From the NCBI GenBank assembly GCA_000027065.2, contig FN543093.2:2918074-2982073 (forward strand): 64,000 nt of DNA, given 5' to 3'. The notes under the pieces were generated by a model. The model was not told the origin of the DNA. It worked only from the letters and a program-made list of their open reading frames with translations, and searched no databases. Made by a program: the position numbers and the translations under genes. Below, piece by piece: positions 9,453-18,115 of the stretch. This DNA comes from Cronobacter turicensis z3032 (GTDB lineage: Bacteria; Pseudomonadota; Gammaproteobacteria; Enterobacterales; Enterobacteriaceae). Every line of letters starts with the position of its first letter. Within the stretch, counting starts at the first letter, position 1.

Positions 9453-10019
9453 ATGGATATCAATAACCTGATTGAGCAGTACGGTTATGTGACGCTCTTA
9501 CTGGGCAGCCTTGCCGAAGGCGAAACGGTCACGCTGCTGGGCGGCGTGGCGGCGCATGAAGGGCTGCTGCGCTTTCCGCTGGTGGTGCTGGTGGTGGCGC
9601 TCGGCGGCATGATTGGCGACCAGGCGCTTTACCTGTTAGGCCGTCGGTTCGGCACCCGGGCACTTGAGCGCTTTTCCGGCAAGCAAAAGCAAATCGCCCG
9701 TGCGCAGACGCTTATTCAGCGCCATCCGGCGTGGTTTGTGATTGGCACGCGCTTTATGTATGGCTTTCGCATTGTCGGCCCGCTGTTAATCGGCGCGAGC
9801 CGGGTTCCGCCGAAGCTCTTTGTGCCGCTGAATATTCTCGGGGCGCTGGTCTGGGCGACGCTGTTCACTACGCTGGGTTATCTGGGCGGACAGGTCATCG
9901 AGCCGTGGCTGCATCGCCTCGATCATCATCTCAAACAGCTGGTATGGGTGGCGCTGGCGGTGGGCATTGTGCTGCTGCTGCGCTGGCTGTGGCGTAAACG
10001 CAGCAGCAGAGAGGATTAA
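9453..10019 (+). CDS. yohD: DedA-family inner membrane protein YohD
   Basis: A 188-residue SNARE-associated/DedA-family membrane protein. The DedA family takes part in lipid handling (undecaprenyl-phosphate or phospholipid translocation is proposed for some members), but the role of YohD is unknown. Visible are the GSLAEGETVTLLGGVAAH re-entrant motif, the GDQALYLLGRRFG motif, the R-x-x-GPLLIGAS motif and a basic C-terminal tail. A GTG at 9444 is possible; the ATG at 9453 gives the E. coli-like start MDINNLIEQYGY. Its stop overlaps the convergent yohF stop by three bases. Confidence 0.9.
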   Translation: MDINNLIEQYGYVTLLLGSLAEGETVTLLGGVAAHEGLLRFPLVVLVVALGGMIGDQALYLLGRRFGTRALERFSGKQKQIARAQTLIQRHPAWFVIGTRFMYGFRIVGPLLIGASRVPPKLFVPLNILGALVWATLFTTLGYLGGQVIEPWLHRLDHHLKQLVWVALAVGIVLLLRWLWRKRSSRED

Positions 10020-10789
10020 GCCTTCGGTTTAAACTGCGGGTTGGCAAGCGTAAACCCGCCGTCGATGATAAACGACTGGCCGGTGGTGTAGGTGGCGCCC
10101 TCAGAGCACAGCCACGCGACAATGCTGGCAATCTCATCGGTTTCGCCAGGGCGCGCTATCGGGATATTCGGCATCGAGCCGGGTTTCGCGTCGCCCTCTT
10201 CCATATCGTTCATCGGCGTGGCGATAGCGCCGGGCGCGACGGCATTCACGAGAATATTATGCTCTACGAGTTCCAGCGCCATTGATTTGGTCAGGCCGCC
10301 GAGCGCATGTTTAGCAGCGGTGTAAGCGCTCGCCTCCGGCAGCGGCGTATGTTCATGCACCGAGGTGATATTCACAATGCGCCCGCCCTGCCCCTGCTTC
10401 ACCATCGCTTTGGCGGCGATTTGCGAGCACAGGAACGCGCCGTCCACGTCCACCGTCTGGATACTGCGCCACTCATCAAACGTCATCTCCAGAAACGGCT
10501 TTTTGATCATCGCGCCCGCGTTATTCACCAGCGCGTCGATACGGCCGAAGCGATCGATAAGCGTCTGGATGGCGTTCGCGCCTTCCGGCAGATGACTGAG
10601 GTTGAGCTGGATAAGCTCGGCGCGCCGCCCCAGGCTTTCGACTTCCTGCGCGGTCTCTTTCGCGCCTTTATCATCGCTGTGCCAGGTAATGCCGATATCA
10701 AACCCCTGCTTTGCGAGAAAAACCGCACACTTCTTGCCGATGCCTGAATCTGACGCGGTGACGATGGCCACTTTGTTTGCAGAACTCAT
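10016..10789 (-). CDS. yohF: Short-chain dehydrogenase/reductase YohF
   Basis: A 257-residue classical SDR with a Rossmann fold that should use NAD(P)(H). The nucleotide-binding motif reads TASDSGIG (residues 11-18), NNAG is at 89-92, and the catalytic set is Ser143, Tyr156 and Lys160 (YTAAK). The dinucleotide motif has Ala-Ser in place of the usual Gly, as in E. coli YohF. The substrate is not established. It may have its own promoter in the 170 bases before yohP. Confidence 0.92.
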   Translation of the reverse strand: MSSANKVAIVTASDSGIGKKCAVFLAKQGFDIGITWHSDDKGAKETAQEVESLGRRAELIQLNLSHLPEGANAIQTLIDRFGRIDALVNNAGAMIKKPFLEMTFDEWRSIQTVDVDGAFLCSQIAAKAMVKQGQGGRIVNITSVHEHTPLPEASAYTAAKHALGGLTKSMALELVEHNILVNAVAPGAIATPMNDMEEGDAKPGSMPNIPIARPGETDEIASIVAWLCSEGATYTTGQSFIIDGGFTLANPQFKPKA

Positions 10790-10961
10790 GGTGCCTCCGG
10801 GAGTTGCGTTAAAGCGTTAAGTATAGCGAGGCCTGAACATTCGGCACCGGGGAGGGAAAAACGCCATCCGCACTTTTTTCTGCCGCCTTTGCAGGAGCTT
10901 CTATACTGATAATTACCTTCATGGATCAACGAGATCCCGCAAAGACAATAAGGAGTAAGTG

Positions 10962-11045
10962 ATGAAAATCATTCTGTGGGCGGTACTGATTATTTTTCTG
11001 ATTGGGCTGTTGGTGGTCACGGGCGTGTTTAAAATGATCTTCTGA
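10962..11045 (+). CDS. yohP: Small membrane protein YohP (27 residues)
   Basis: A 27-codon gene, ATG at 10962 and TGA at 11043-11045. AGGAG lies six bases upstream. It encodes a single hydrophobic helix (ILWAVLIIFLIGLLVVTGVF) with a Lys at each end. As I recall the E. coli YohP sequence, the two are identical. YohP is known as a tiny inner-membrane protein that inserts after translation; its cellular role is open. It is followed within ten bases by a strong terminator, so it is a one-gene unit. Confidence 0.93.
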   Translation: MKIILWAVLIIFLIGLLVVTGVFKMIF

Positions 11046-11051
11046 TGTACC

Positions 11052-11078
11052 GGGCGCCGCCTGTTCGCGGCGCCCTTT
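11052..11078 (+). terminator. Terminator after yohP
   Basis: GGGCGCCGC (11052-11060), loop CTGTTC and GCGGCGCCC (11067-11075), then TTT. The nine-pair GC stem sits seven bases after the yohP stop and four before the end of the convergent MBL gene, so it may also serve that gene. The U run is short. Confidence 0.75.
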
Positions 11079-11081
11079 ACG

Positions 11082-12038
11082 TTACTTCGCGCCGTGGCTG
11101 CTGTAGTTGACCGGCACCCAGCGATACCCGTCTCCCTGCGCTTTAATCTTCCCAATCCCCGGAAACGCGATATGCGCCGATGCCACCCAGGCATTGCTCT
11201 GCGCCGCCATGTTCAGCGTTTTCTCCCGCATGACCACCGCCTCGTCCTGATTGACGTCAAAATGAATCGCCACCTGCGGCTGCGGCATCTGCACCGCTTT
11301 CACATGGATAATGTCGCCCCACAGCAACAGCGTTTCGCCGCTGCGGCTCACTTTATAGATAACGCTGCCAGGCGTGTGACCGGGCGCGGCCAGCGCTTCA
11401 ATGCCGGGCATAATTTGCGTGGGCGCGCGGAACGCCTTCATCTTTCCGGCGCGGATCACCGGGCGCAGCGACCGTTCAGATTCCGCAAACGTGTGGCGCT
11501 GGCTGGCTTCTACTTCCTTCTCGCGCGCCGGGTTCAGCCAGAGATCGAGATCGCGCTGATCCACCCGCACGGTGGCGTTCGGGAAGACCGGTTTACCGTC
11601 GCGCTGTACGCCGCCGGAGTGATCGGCGTGAACGTGCGTGAGCAATACCGTGTCGATTTGCGACGGATCGATACCGGCGGCGCGCAGGTTTTCCGGCAGA
11701 TGACCGCCGTTATTCCCCAGCAGCGCGCCCGCGCCAGTGTCCACCAGGATGAGTTTATCGCCCGTGTTAATGACATAGGCGTTGATAGAGGTTTCGACCT
11801 GCGGCGTCAGCGCGTCATCGGCGAGGCGCGCGTTGAGAGCGTCGGGCGCGATGCGGGTGAGCAGTTTATCGGCGGGAATGGTCACGGTGCCGTCAGACAC
11901 CGCCGTTATCTGCCAGTCGCCCAGCATCATGCGGTAATAGCCCGGCGCCTGGGCGTTGTTGACGGCCATCGGGGCCGCGCACAGCGGCGCGCCCAGCGCG
12001 ACGGTGAAAAGAGCCAGTAAGGTAGCGGCGGTTTTCAT
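11082..12038 (-). CDS. Exported metallo-beta-lactamase-fold hydrolase
   Basis: A 318-residue MBL-fold enzyme with an N-terminal signal peptide (MKTAATLLALFTVALGAPLCAA), so it is likely periplasmic. Zinc ligands are visible: HVHADH at residues 135-140, GHTPGS with His221, and Asp242 in WGDIIH. This points to a binuclear hydrolase. The ASINAYVINTGDKLILVDTG-type beginning is shared with lactonase and quorum-quenching-like MBL proteins, but I cannot assign a substrate and see no reason to call it a beta-lactamase. It is divergent from a LysR regulator that probably controls it; the intergenic gap is only 75 bases. E. coli has other genes (mdtQ remnant) between yohF and dusC. Confidence 0.85.
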   Translation of the reverse strand: MKTAATLLALFTVALGAPLCAAPMAVNNAQAPGYYRMMLGDWQITAVSDGTVTIPADKLLTRIAPDALNARLADDALTPQVETSINAYVINTGDKLILVDTGAGALLGNNGGHLPENLRAAGIDPSQIDTVLLTHVHADHSGGVQRDGKPVFPNATVRVDQRDLDLWLNPAREKEVEASQRHTFAESERSLRPVIRAGKMKAFRAPTQIMPGIEALAAPGHTPGSVIYKVSRSGETLLLWGDIIHVKAVQMPQPQVAIHFDVNQDEAVVMREKTLNMAAQSNAWVASAHIAFPGIGKIKAQGDGYRWVPVNYSSHGAK

Positions 12039-12092
12039 GGTATTTCTCCAGGTGATTTATCTTGCTGAAGTATCCACGCCGCACTAGTATCA

Positions 12093-12108
12093 CTCCAATT
12101 GATTGGAG
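12093..12108. promoter_or_regulatory. Palindrome in the MBL/LysR intergenic region, candidate operator
   Basis: CTCCAAT-TG-ATTGGAG is a perfect inverted repeat with seven-base arms. Its right arm contains GGAG, the ribosome binding site of the lysR-type gene (ATG at 12114). A factor bound here, or an RNA hairpin, could limit synthesis of the regulator. LysR proteins often repress themselves from a shared divergent promoter. The role is inferred. Confidence 0.6.
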
Positions 12109-12113
12109 CCATA

Positions 12114-13037
12114 ATGACTATCAAAGAAAACGATTTCCGCAAAATCGACCTTAACCTGCTCATCGCTTTCGCCGTGCTGTTTCGCGAGCAGAGCGTGTCG
12201 CTCGCGGCCGATAAACTGCATCTCGGGCAGCCTGCGGTCAGCGGCGCGCTCGCACGCCTGCGCGATATGTTCGACGATCCGCTGTTTATCCGCAGCGGCC
12301 ACCGGATGCAGCCGACCGCGCGCGCCGTCGCCCTGCATGGCGAGCTGATGCCGCTGCTGGAGCAGCTCCAGTCGGCGCTGTTTCAGCAGGCTGAATTCCA
12401 CCCGCAGCAGGCGAGCGCCACTATTACGCTTGGCATGACCGACTGGGTGGAGATGTGGCTGATGCCGCAATTGATCCCGGCGCTGCGTGAGGCCGCGCCT
12501 GGCCTGCGGCTTAACGTGGTGGCGAGCTCGCCGTTTAGCGATCCGCGCCGCCTGGAAGAAGGCGAACTGGATATGGCGATAAGCGTGGCGCAGGCCGGGC
12601 CGCGCTGGCAGGAGCGCGAGGTGCTGGTCAGTATGCCTTTCGTGACGCTCTGGCACCCCTCGCAGCTCCGCCTCGCCGCACCGCTGACGCTCAGCGATTA
12701 CGTGCGCGAACCGCACCTGATGGTGACGTACCGCGAGGCGACCAGCAGCCTTATCGACACGCTGCTGGCGCGTCAGGGAGAAAGCCGCCGCATTTGTTAC
12801 ACCACGCCGCACTTCGCGGGCCTGCCTGGTCTTCTGATGCAGATGTCCGCGCTCGCGACCGTGCCCGCCGGGCTGTGCGATATGTGGCAGACGGCCTGGG
12901 GACTGACGTCGAGCCCGGTGCCGCTCGACGTGCCGCCGTTTGAGGTGGCGCTGCTCTGGCATCAGCGCCATAACAGCGATCCGGCGTTGATGTGGTTGCG
13001 CGGGTTTATTCAGCGGCTGGTGGCGAACGGCGAATAA
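12114..13037 (+). CDS. LysR-family transcriptional regulator divergent from MBL hydrolase
   Basis: A 307-residue LysR protein. The N-terminal winged HTH spans about residues 5-65 (LNLLIAFAVLFREQSVSLAA, then QPAVSGALARLRDMF and DDPLFIRSGHRMQPT), followed by a LysR-substrate domain. The sequence pattern is of the NodD/SyrM-like branch, with DDPLF in place of the usual GxxLF. The frame is open back to a TTG at 12099; the ATG at 12114 is chosen because GGAG lies five bases upstream. It most likely regulates the divergent MBL gene and itself. Its stop is two bases from the convergent dusC stop. The inducer is unknown. Confidence 0.9.
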   Translation: MTIKENDFRKIDLNLLIAFAVLFREQSVSLAADKLHLGQPAVSGALARLRDMFDDPLFIRSGHRMQPTARAVALHGELMPLLEQLQSALFQQAEFHPQQASATITLGMTDWVEMWLMPQLIPALREAAPGLRLNVVASSPFSDPRRLEEGELDMAISVAQAGPRWQEREVLVSMPFVTLWHPSQLRLAAPLTLSDYVREPHLMVTYREATSSLIDTLLARQGESRRICYTTPHFAGLPGLLMQMSALATVPAGLCDMWQTAWGLTSSPVPLDVPPFEVALLWHQRHNSDPALMWLRGFIQRLVANGE

Positions 13038-13039
13038 CG

Positions 13040-13972
13040 TCAGTGACGGTTGATGGCGTCGGCAATAGCCGCTGAGGTGGTTAACGCGCGGATTTCGCGG
13101 AAAAGCTCTGTCGCCTCGGCGTACTCTTTACGCAGATAGCCCAGCCACTGCTTGATGCGCGCTACGTGGTACATGCCCGTATCGCCCTGTTTCTCAAGCC
13201 GGGTGTACTGTTGCAGCAATTGCACCACTTCCGGCCAGGGCATACGCGGCTCGTTATATTTAATCACGCGGCTTAAATTCGGCACGTTGAGCGCGCCGCG
13301 GCCTATCATCACCGCGTCGCAGCCCGTCTCTGCCATGCAGGCCTGCGCGCTGGCGTAATCCCAGATTTCGCCATTGGCGATAACCGGGATCGTCAACCGC
13401 TCGCGGATTTCGCCAATCGCCGCCCAGTTAATCCGCTCCGCTTTATAGCCATCTTCTTTAGTGCGCCCGTGCACCACCAGCTCCGTCGCGCCCGCCTGCT
13501 GGACGGCATCGGCGATTTCAAAACGGCGCGCGCCGCTGTCCCAGCCGAGACGGATTTTCACCGTTACCGGCAGGTGCGCAGGCACGGCTTCGCGCATCGC
13601 TTTCGCGCCGCGATAGATAAGATCCGGGTCTTTTAGAAGCGTGGCGCCGCCGCCGCTGCCGTTCACAAGCTTAGACGGGCAGCCGCAGTTGAGGTCAACG
13701 CCCCAGGAGCCCAGCGCCACCGCGCGGGCGGCGTTTTCCGCAAGCCACTGCGGATGCTGGCCGAGCAGTTGCACACGCACCCGCGTGCCGGACGGCGTGC
13801 GGCTCTCGTGATGCAGCTCCGGGCAGAGTTTATAAAACGATTTCACCGGCAGCAGGCTGTCCACCACGCGCAGAAACTCGGTGATGCAGAGATCGTAATC
13901 GTTCACGCCGGTGAGCAGTTCGCGCACCAGAGAATCAAGCACGCCTTCCATCGGCGCCAGTAAAACACGCAT
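13040..13972 (-). CDS. dusC: tRNA-dihydrouridine(16) synthase DusC
   Basis: An FMN-dependent enzyme that reduces uridine 16 of tRNAs to dihydrouridine with NADPH. It has 310 residues. The TIM-barrel domain starts at [14 protein letters not shown]; the catalytic Cys98 lies in the DLNCGCPSK motif. The phosphate-binding stretch [10 protein letters not shown] and the GRGAL motif are also present, followed by the helical C-terminal domain. It is close to E. coli DusC (315 residues). Confidence 0.94.
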   Translation of the reverse strand: MRVLLAPMEGVLDSLVRELLTGVNDYDLCITEFLRVVDSLLPVKSFYKLCPELHHESRTPSGTRVRVQLLGQHPQWLAENAARAVALGSWGVDLNCGCPSKLVNGSGGGATLLKDPDLIYRGAKAMREAVPAHLPVTVKIRLGWDSGARRFEIADAVQQAGATELVVHGRTKEDGYKAERINWAAIGEIRERLTIPVIANGEIWDYASAQACMAETGCDAVMIGRGALNVPNLSRVIKYNEPRMPWPEVVQLLQQYTRLEKQGDTGMYHVARIKQWLGYLRKEYAEATELFREIRALTTSAAIADAINRH

Positions 13973-14044
13973 AACGCTACCCGTTAAAAAAAGAGGCGCT
14001 ATGGTAGCGCCTCGCCGCCCCGAAAGGAATGCGCGAGCGCGGAC

Positions 14045-14344
14045 TCAGAGCGTAAAACCGAAGCGCTGGCCGTCCGGCAGCTCGACATCCAGACGCACCG
14101 TCCCGCCGAGCGCTTCGACATAGCGTTTCAGCGTGGAGATTTTCATCTCGTTGCCGCGCTGTTCGATAGCCGCGACCGACGGCTGCGCGATGCCCATCTG
14201 GCGCGCCATCTCGGTTTGCGACACGCTGAGCGCCTCGCGCAGCGCATACAGGTGGGTTTCCAGCAGCAGCTGCGCCGTTTTCTCTTCAATGCGCGCGCGG
14301 GCCTCCGGGGTCTGCGCCGCCAGCACTTCATCAAACGTCTTCAT
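14045..14344 (-). CDS. Xre-family antitoxin of a RelE/HigB-type toxin-antitoxin pair
   Basis: A 99-residue protein with a helix-turn-helix Xre domain at about residues 35-85 (LREALSVSQTEMARQMGIAQPSVAAIEQRG). It would neutralise the toxin encoded just upstream and repress the operon. Its ATG (14342-14344) directly follows the toxin stop TAG (14345-14347) with no gap, which suggests coupled translation. The order toxin then antitoxin is typical of HigBA-type modules. The strong palindrome at 14743-14760 is the probable operator. Confidence 0.88.
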   Translation of the reverse strand: MKTFDEVLAAQTPEARARIEEKTAQLLLETHLYALREALSVSQTEMARQMGIAQPSVAAIEQRGNEMKISTLKRYVEALGGTVRLDVELPDGQRFGFTL

Positions 14345-14692
14345 CTATACCTCCCGGTGTGTCAGATAGTCGCTAAACAGTTTGTCAGCAACGCGCAGCA
14401 TGACCTGATAAAACCGCTTTTCATTGCCTTTTTTATCCGCCGCGCACAGCACAATGGCGTAACGGTGCGGATCAAAAGCGTAAAAGGCGCGCAGGGGCCG
14501 TCCGGCGTGCTGGATCCGTAATTCCTTCATACCCGCGTGACGCGAGCCTTTAAGCGTGTCGGCATAGGGACGCCCCAGGTGCGGCCCTTTGATTTTCAGA
14601 AGCCCCAGCGCCGCCAGAACATCCTCCTGCAACGGTTGCGGTTGCGTCGCGAGCCAGCACTCAAACTCATGAGTGAGGTAAATAGTCCACAT
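14345..14692 (-). CDS. RelE/ParE (HigB-like) family toxin
   Basis: A 115-residue protein of the phage-derived Gp49/HigB type in the RelE superfamily, whose members mostly cut mRNA on the ribosome. Visible marks are the start MWTIYLTHEFECWL, the LGRPYADTLKGSRHAGMKELRIQ strand region with basic residues, RAFYAFDP, and the C-terminal KKGNEKRFY segment that in this family contributes catalytic basic residues. It forms a two-gene operon with the Xre antitoxin. No frameshift or loss of key basic residues is seen, so the pair looks intact. I do not recall the pair between dusC and yohJ in E. coli. Confidence 0.87.
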   Translation of the reverse strand: MWTIYLTHEFECWLATQPQPLQEDVLAALGLLKIKGPHLGRPYADTLKGSRHAGMKELRIQHAGRPLRAFYAFDPHRYAIVLCAADKKGNEKRFYQVMLRVADKLFSDYLTHREV

Positions 14693-14742
14693 GGCGCTCC
14701 TCCCTGTACGTTAGCGACTACCGTGAACGGCAAGGAGCGTTT

Positions 14743-14760
14743 TATAGATTGTAATCTATA
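14743..14760. promoter_or_regulatory. Perfect palindrome upstream of the toxin gene, likely antitoxin operator
   Basis: TATAGATT-GT-AATCTATA has eight-base arms with no mismatch, about 50 bases before the toxin ATG. On the minus strand the arm itself offers a TATA-type -10 element, so a bound Xre protein would block the promoter. The assignment rests on position and symmetry. Confidence 0.72.
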
Positions 14761-14878
14761 GCCTCAAGGGAATCATTAGCGGTTTGCGTAACGCCGCGCA
14801 AAAAATTCACGCGGCCCGGAAAGGCTTACCGCGAACCTGAGCGGCAACTCGAAAGTTTAGGTATGCTGGGCTGGCTCC

Positions 14879-14894
14879 TGTGATCGGTAGCACA
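14879..14894 (+). promoter_or_regulatory. CRP site upstream of yohJK
   Basis: TGTGATCGGTAGCACA matches the CRP consensus TGTGA-N6-TCACA at nine of ten conserved positions. A possible -10 element TATGAT lies at 14911-14916, placing the site at a position suited to activation. It lies about 50 bases before the yohJ ATG. Confidence 0.65.
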
Positions 14895-14945
14895 GTTTTC
14901 ATTTTAATTGTATGATGAATGCGTTCGGTTTAAAGGTGACCTCCT

Positions 14946-15347
14946 ATGAGCACAATGCTGACTTCTCTCTGGCAACTGGTACGCGCGTTTATTTTGATTT
15001 ACGCCTGCCTCTATGCAGGTATCGCGATTGCCGCGCTGCTGCCGATTACTATCCCCGGCAGCATCATCGGCATGCTGATTCTTTTTGTGCTGCTCGCCTT
15101 TCAGATCCTGCCTGCAAAGTGGGTTCAGCCCGCCTGCAATCTACTGATCCGTTATATGGCGCTGCTGTTTGTGCCGGTGGGTATTGGCGTGATGCAATAT
15201 TTCGACGTGCTGCAGGCGCAGTTCGGCCCGGTGGTGGTCTCCTGCTTTATCAGTACGCTGGTGGTGTTTATGGTGGTGAGCTGGAGCGCGCATCTGGCGC
15301 ACGGCGAGCGCAAAGTGGTAGGCCAGGAAAGGAGCCGTGAGAAATGA
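14946..15347 (+). CDS. yohJ: CidA/LrgA-family membrane protein YohJ
   Basis: A 133-residue LrgA/CidA family inner-membrane protein (UPF0299) with four hydrophobic segments and the conserved [17 protein letters not shown] core. LrgA/LrgB pairs in other bacteria have been linked to murein hydrolase control and to pyruvate transport; the role of YohJ is not settled. GGTGA lies before the ATG. The gene overlaps yohK by four bases (ATGA), so the two are coupled. Confidence 0.92.
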   Translation: MSTMLTSLWQLVRAFILIYACLYAGIAIAALLPITIPGSIIGMLILFVLLAFQILPAKWVQPACNLLIRYMALLFVPVGIGVMQYFDVLQAQFGPVVVSCFISTLVVFMVVSWSAHLAHGERKVVGQERSREK

Positions 15348-16039
15348 TCCAGAATATCTGGTGGTCGCTGCCGCTGACGCTGCTGGTGTTTTTCGCCGCC
15401 CGTAAGCTTGCCGCGCGTCTCAAAAGCCCGTTGCTCAATCCGCTGCTGGTCTGCATGGTGGTGTTGATCCCTTTTCTGATGCTGGCGCATATTCCTTATG
15501 AGCGCTATTTTCAGGGCAGCCGCATTCTGAATGATTTACTGCAACCCGCCGTGGTGGCCCTGGCGTTCCCGCTGTATGAACAGCTGCACCAGATCCGCGC
15601 GCGCTGGAAATCGATTATCACGATTTGTTTCGCCGGGAGCGTGGTGGCGATGGTCACCGGCACCTCTGTTGCGCTGTTAATGGGCGCCAGCCCGGAGATC
15701 GCGGCATCGGTGCTGCCGAAATCCGTGACCACGCCGATTGCGATGGCCGTGGGCGGAAGCCTCGGCGGCATTCCTGCCATCAGCGCCGTTTGCGTGATTT
15801 TCGTGGGTATTCTCGGCGCGGTGTTCGGCCATGCCGTGCTGAATGTGATGCGAATAAAAACCAAATCCGCACGCGGGCTCGCGATGGGCACCGCCTCGCA
15901 CGCCCTGGGTACGGCGCGCTGCGCGGAGCTGGATTACCAGGAAGGCGCGTTCAGTTCGCTGGCGCTGGTGATCTGCGGCATTATCACGTCACTGCTGGCG
16001 CCTTTTTTGTTCCCGCTTATTCTGGCGATATGGCGCTAA
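15344..16039 (+). CDS. yohK: LrgB/CidB-family membrane protein YohK
   Basis: A 231-residue LrgB-family inner-membrane protein, the partner of YohJ. It has six to eight hydrophobic segments and the family signature [21 protein letters not shown]. The [12 protein letters not shown] stretch near the C-terminus is also conserved in the family. It starts inside the yohJ stop region (ATGA overlap). Confidence 0.92.
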   Translation: MIQNIWWSLPLTLLVFFAARKLAARLKSPLLNPLLVCMVVLIPFLMLAHIPYERYFQGSRILNDLLQPAVVALAFPLYEQLHQIRARWKSIITICFAGSVVAMVTGTSVALLMGASPEIAASVLPKSVTTPIAMAVGGSLGGIPAISAVCVIFVGILGAVFGHAVLNVMRIKTKSARGLAMGTASHALGTARCAELDYQEGAFSSLALVICGIITSLLAPFLFPLILAIWR

Positions 16040-16093
16040 AACATGCGATATGTCGCGCATTTTCATTCTAAATTTCATTTGTTGCATAGCCAG

Positions 16094-16136
16094 TGAGAGT
16101 TAAATCACATATAAAGCCTCAGGAGCGCCGTAAACT
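16094..16136 (+). promoter_or_regulatory. CRP site and -10 element of the cdd promoter
   Basis: TGAGAGTTAAATCACA (16094-16109) fits the CRP consensus with one change in the left half. TAAACT at 16131-16136 is a plausible -10. The start of transcription would fall near 16143, putting CRP at about -41.5. The layout parallels E. coli cdd, which is controlled by CRP and CytR; I did not mark a CytR site. Confidence 0.65.
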
Positions 16137-16168
16137 ACGGTTCTGGTTATCTATTTTGAGGCTTTGCC

Positions 16169-17053
16169 ATGCACCCACGTTTTAAAACTGCCTTCGCACA
16201 GCTGCCGGCAGCGCTGCAAGCCGCGCTGGCGCCGCTGATTGCCGATATTCATTTCCCGGCGATGCTGAACGCTGAACAGGTCGCTGACATTCGCCGCCAG
16301 AGCGGTCTGGATGATGACGCGCTGGCCTTCGCGCTGCTGCCTTTAGCCGCCGCCTGCGCGCAGACTGAGATTTCTCATTTTAATGTGGGCGCTGTGGCCC
16401 GCGGCCTGAGCGGCAGCCTCTATTTTGGCGCCAACATGGAGTTTCGCGGCGCGGCGATGCAGCAGACCATTCACGCCGAGCAGAGCGCCATTACCCACGC
16501 CTGGATGCGCGGCGAAACCGGTCTTGCGGCCATTACCGTTAACTACACGCCGTGCGGCCACTGCCGTCAGTTTATGAATGAGCTGAACAGCGGGCTTACC
16601 CTTCGCATTAATCTGCCGGGGCGCGCGCCTTCACAGCTTGGCGATTACCTGCCGGACGCCTTCGGCCCGCGCGATCTTGATATTAAGACGCTGATTTTTG
16701 ATACCGAAAATCATGGCTATGCGATTGAGGGCGACGCGCTGGCTCAGGCGGCGATCGCCGCGGCTAACCGCAGCCATGCGCCTTACAGCCAGTCGCCTTC
16801 CGGGCTCGCGATTGAAACCCGGGACAGCGCGGTCTTTACCGGCAGCTATGCCGAAAACGCGGCGTTTAACCCTTCGCTGCCGCCCTTGCAGGCTGCGCTG
16901 AACCTGCTGAGCCTGAACGGCTACGCGTGGGCGGATATCAAGCGCGTCGCGCTTGCCGAACTGAACGAGGCGACCATCGTTCAGCGTGATGCCACCGCTG
17001 CGACCCTGAACGCGCTGGGCTTCACCGGCCTTGAGCGGGTTACGCTCGCCTGA
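16169..17053 (+). CDS. cdd: Cytidine deaminase
   Basis: A zinc enzyme that deaminates cytidine and deoxycytidine to uridine and deoxyuridine for pyrimidine salvage. It has 294 residues, the size of the long dimeric enterobacterial type with a catalytic N-terminal half and a degenerate C-terminal half. The active site reads H102-A-E104 (zinc ligand and proton shuttle), then PCGHC with Cys129 and Cys132. It is followed by a GC-rich hairpin and sanA. Confidence 0.96.
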   Translation: MHPRFKTAFAQLPAALQAALAPLIADIHFPAMLNAEQVADIRRQSGLDDDALAFALLPLAAACAQTEISHFNVGAVARGLSGSLYFGANMEFRGAAMQQTIHAEQSAITHAWMRGETGLAAITVNYTPCGHCRQFMNELNSGLTLRINLPGRAPSQLGDYLPDAFGPRDLDIKTLIFDTENHGYAIEGDALAQAAIAAANRSHAPYSQSPSGLAIETRDSAVFTGSYAENAAFNPSLPPLQAALNLLSLNGYAWADIKRVALAELNEATIVQRDATAATLNALGFTGLERVTLA

Positions 17054-17058
17054 AATAT

Positions 17059-17083
17059 CACAGCGGGCGCCCTGCCCGCTGTG
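17059..17083 (+). terminator. Hairpin after cdd
   Basis: CACAGCGGGC (17059-17068) and GCCCGCTGTG (17074-17083) pair perfectly around GCCCT, five bases after the cdd stop. There is no T run behind it, so termination may be partial. Confidence 0.5.
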
Positions 17084-17177
17084 ACGAAAAATGCTTCAAC
17101 CGGACGTTCGATTCTTGCTCTTGCCCGACGGGTAAAGTAGCCTTGAATCTCTTTCCTTTTTGCTTCGAGCTGCCTGA

Positions 17178-17891
<714 letters not shown>

Positions 17892-17917
17892 ACGCGGCGG
17901 CATGGTGGGTGCCACGT

Positions 17918-18049
17918 GGTGGGTGCGCTACGCTTACCCACCCTCCAAACCACCCTTTCATTTATGAACATATGGCGGGTGCGCTGCGCTTACCCATCCT
18001 ACGGACTCGCATCCTTCGTTGTAGGGCGGGTAAGCGTAGCGCACCCGCC
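17918..18049. repeat. Cluster of three REP-like palindromes between sanA and mglC
   Basis: Three 25-base imperfect palindromes lie at 17918-17942, 17974-17998 and 18025-18049. Each has arms of the type GGTGGGT or GGCGGGT with ACCCACC or ACCCGCC, around a core GCGCTnCGC. The third is in the opposite orientation and is preceded by GTAG, the tetranucleotide that marks REP elements handled by RAYT transposases. The same family recurs at 27282-27360. Both clusters lie between convergent genes. Confidence 0.8.
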
Positions 18050-18071
18050 GTTACCCCTTTCCCCCGCCCAT

Positions 18072-18101
18072 AAAAAAAGCCCCCGCAGGCGGAGGCTTTT
18101 T
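18072..18101 (-). terminator. Terminator of the mglBAC operon
   Basis: A hairpin GCCCCCG/CGGAGGC with one mismatch and loop CAGG is flanked by seven A residues on the left and five T residues on the right. It can stop transcription in both directions and lies 14 bases after the mglC stop. Confidence 0.85.
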
Positions 18102-18115
18102 CGATGTAACGACGC

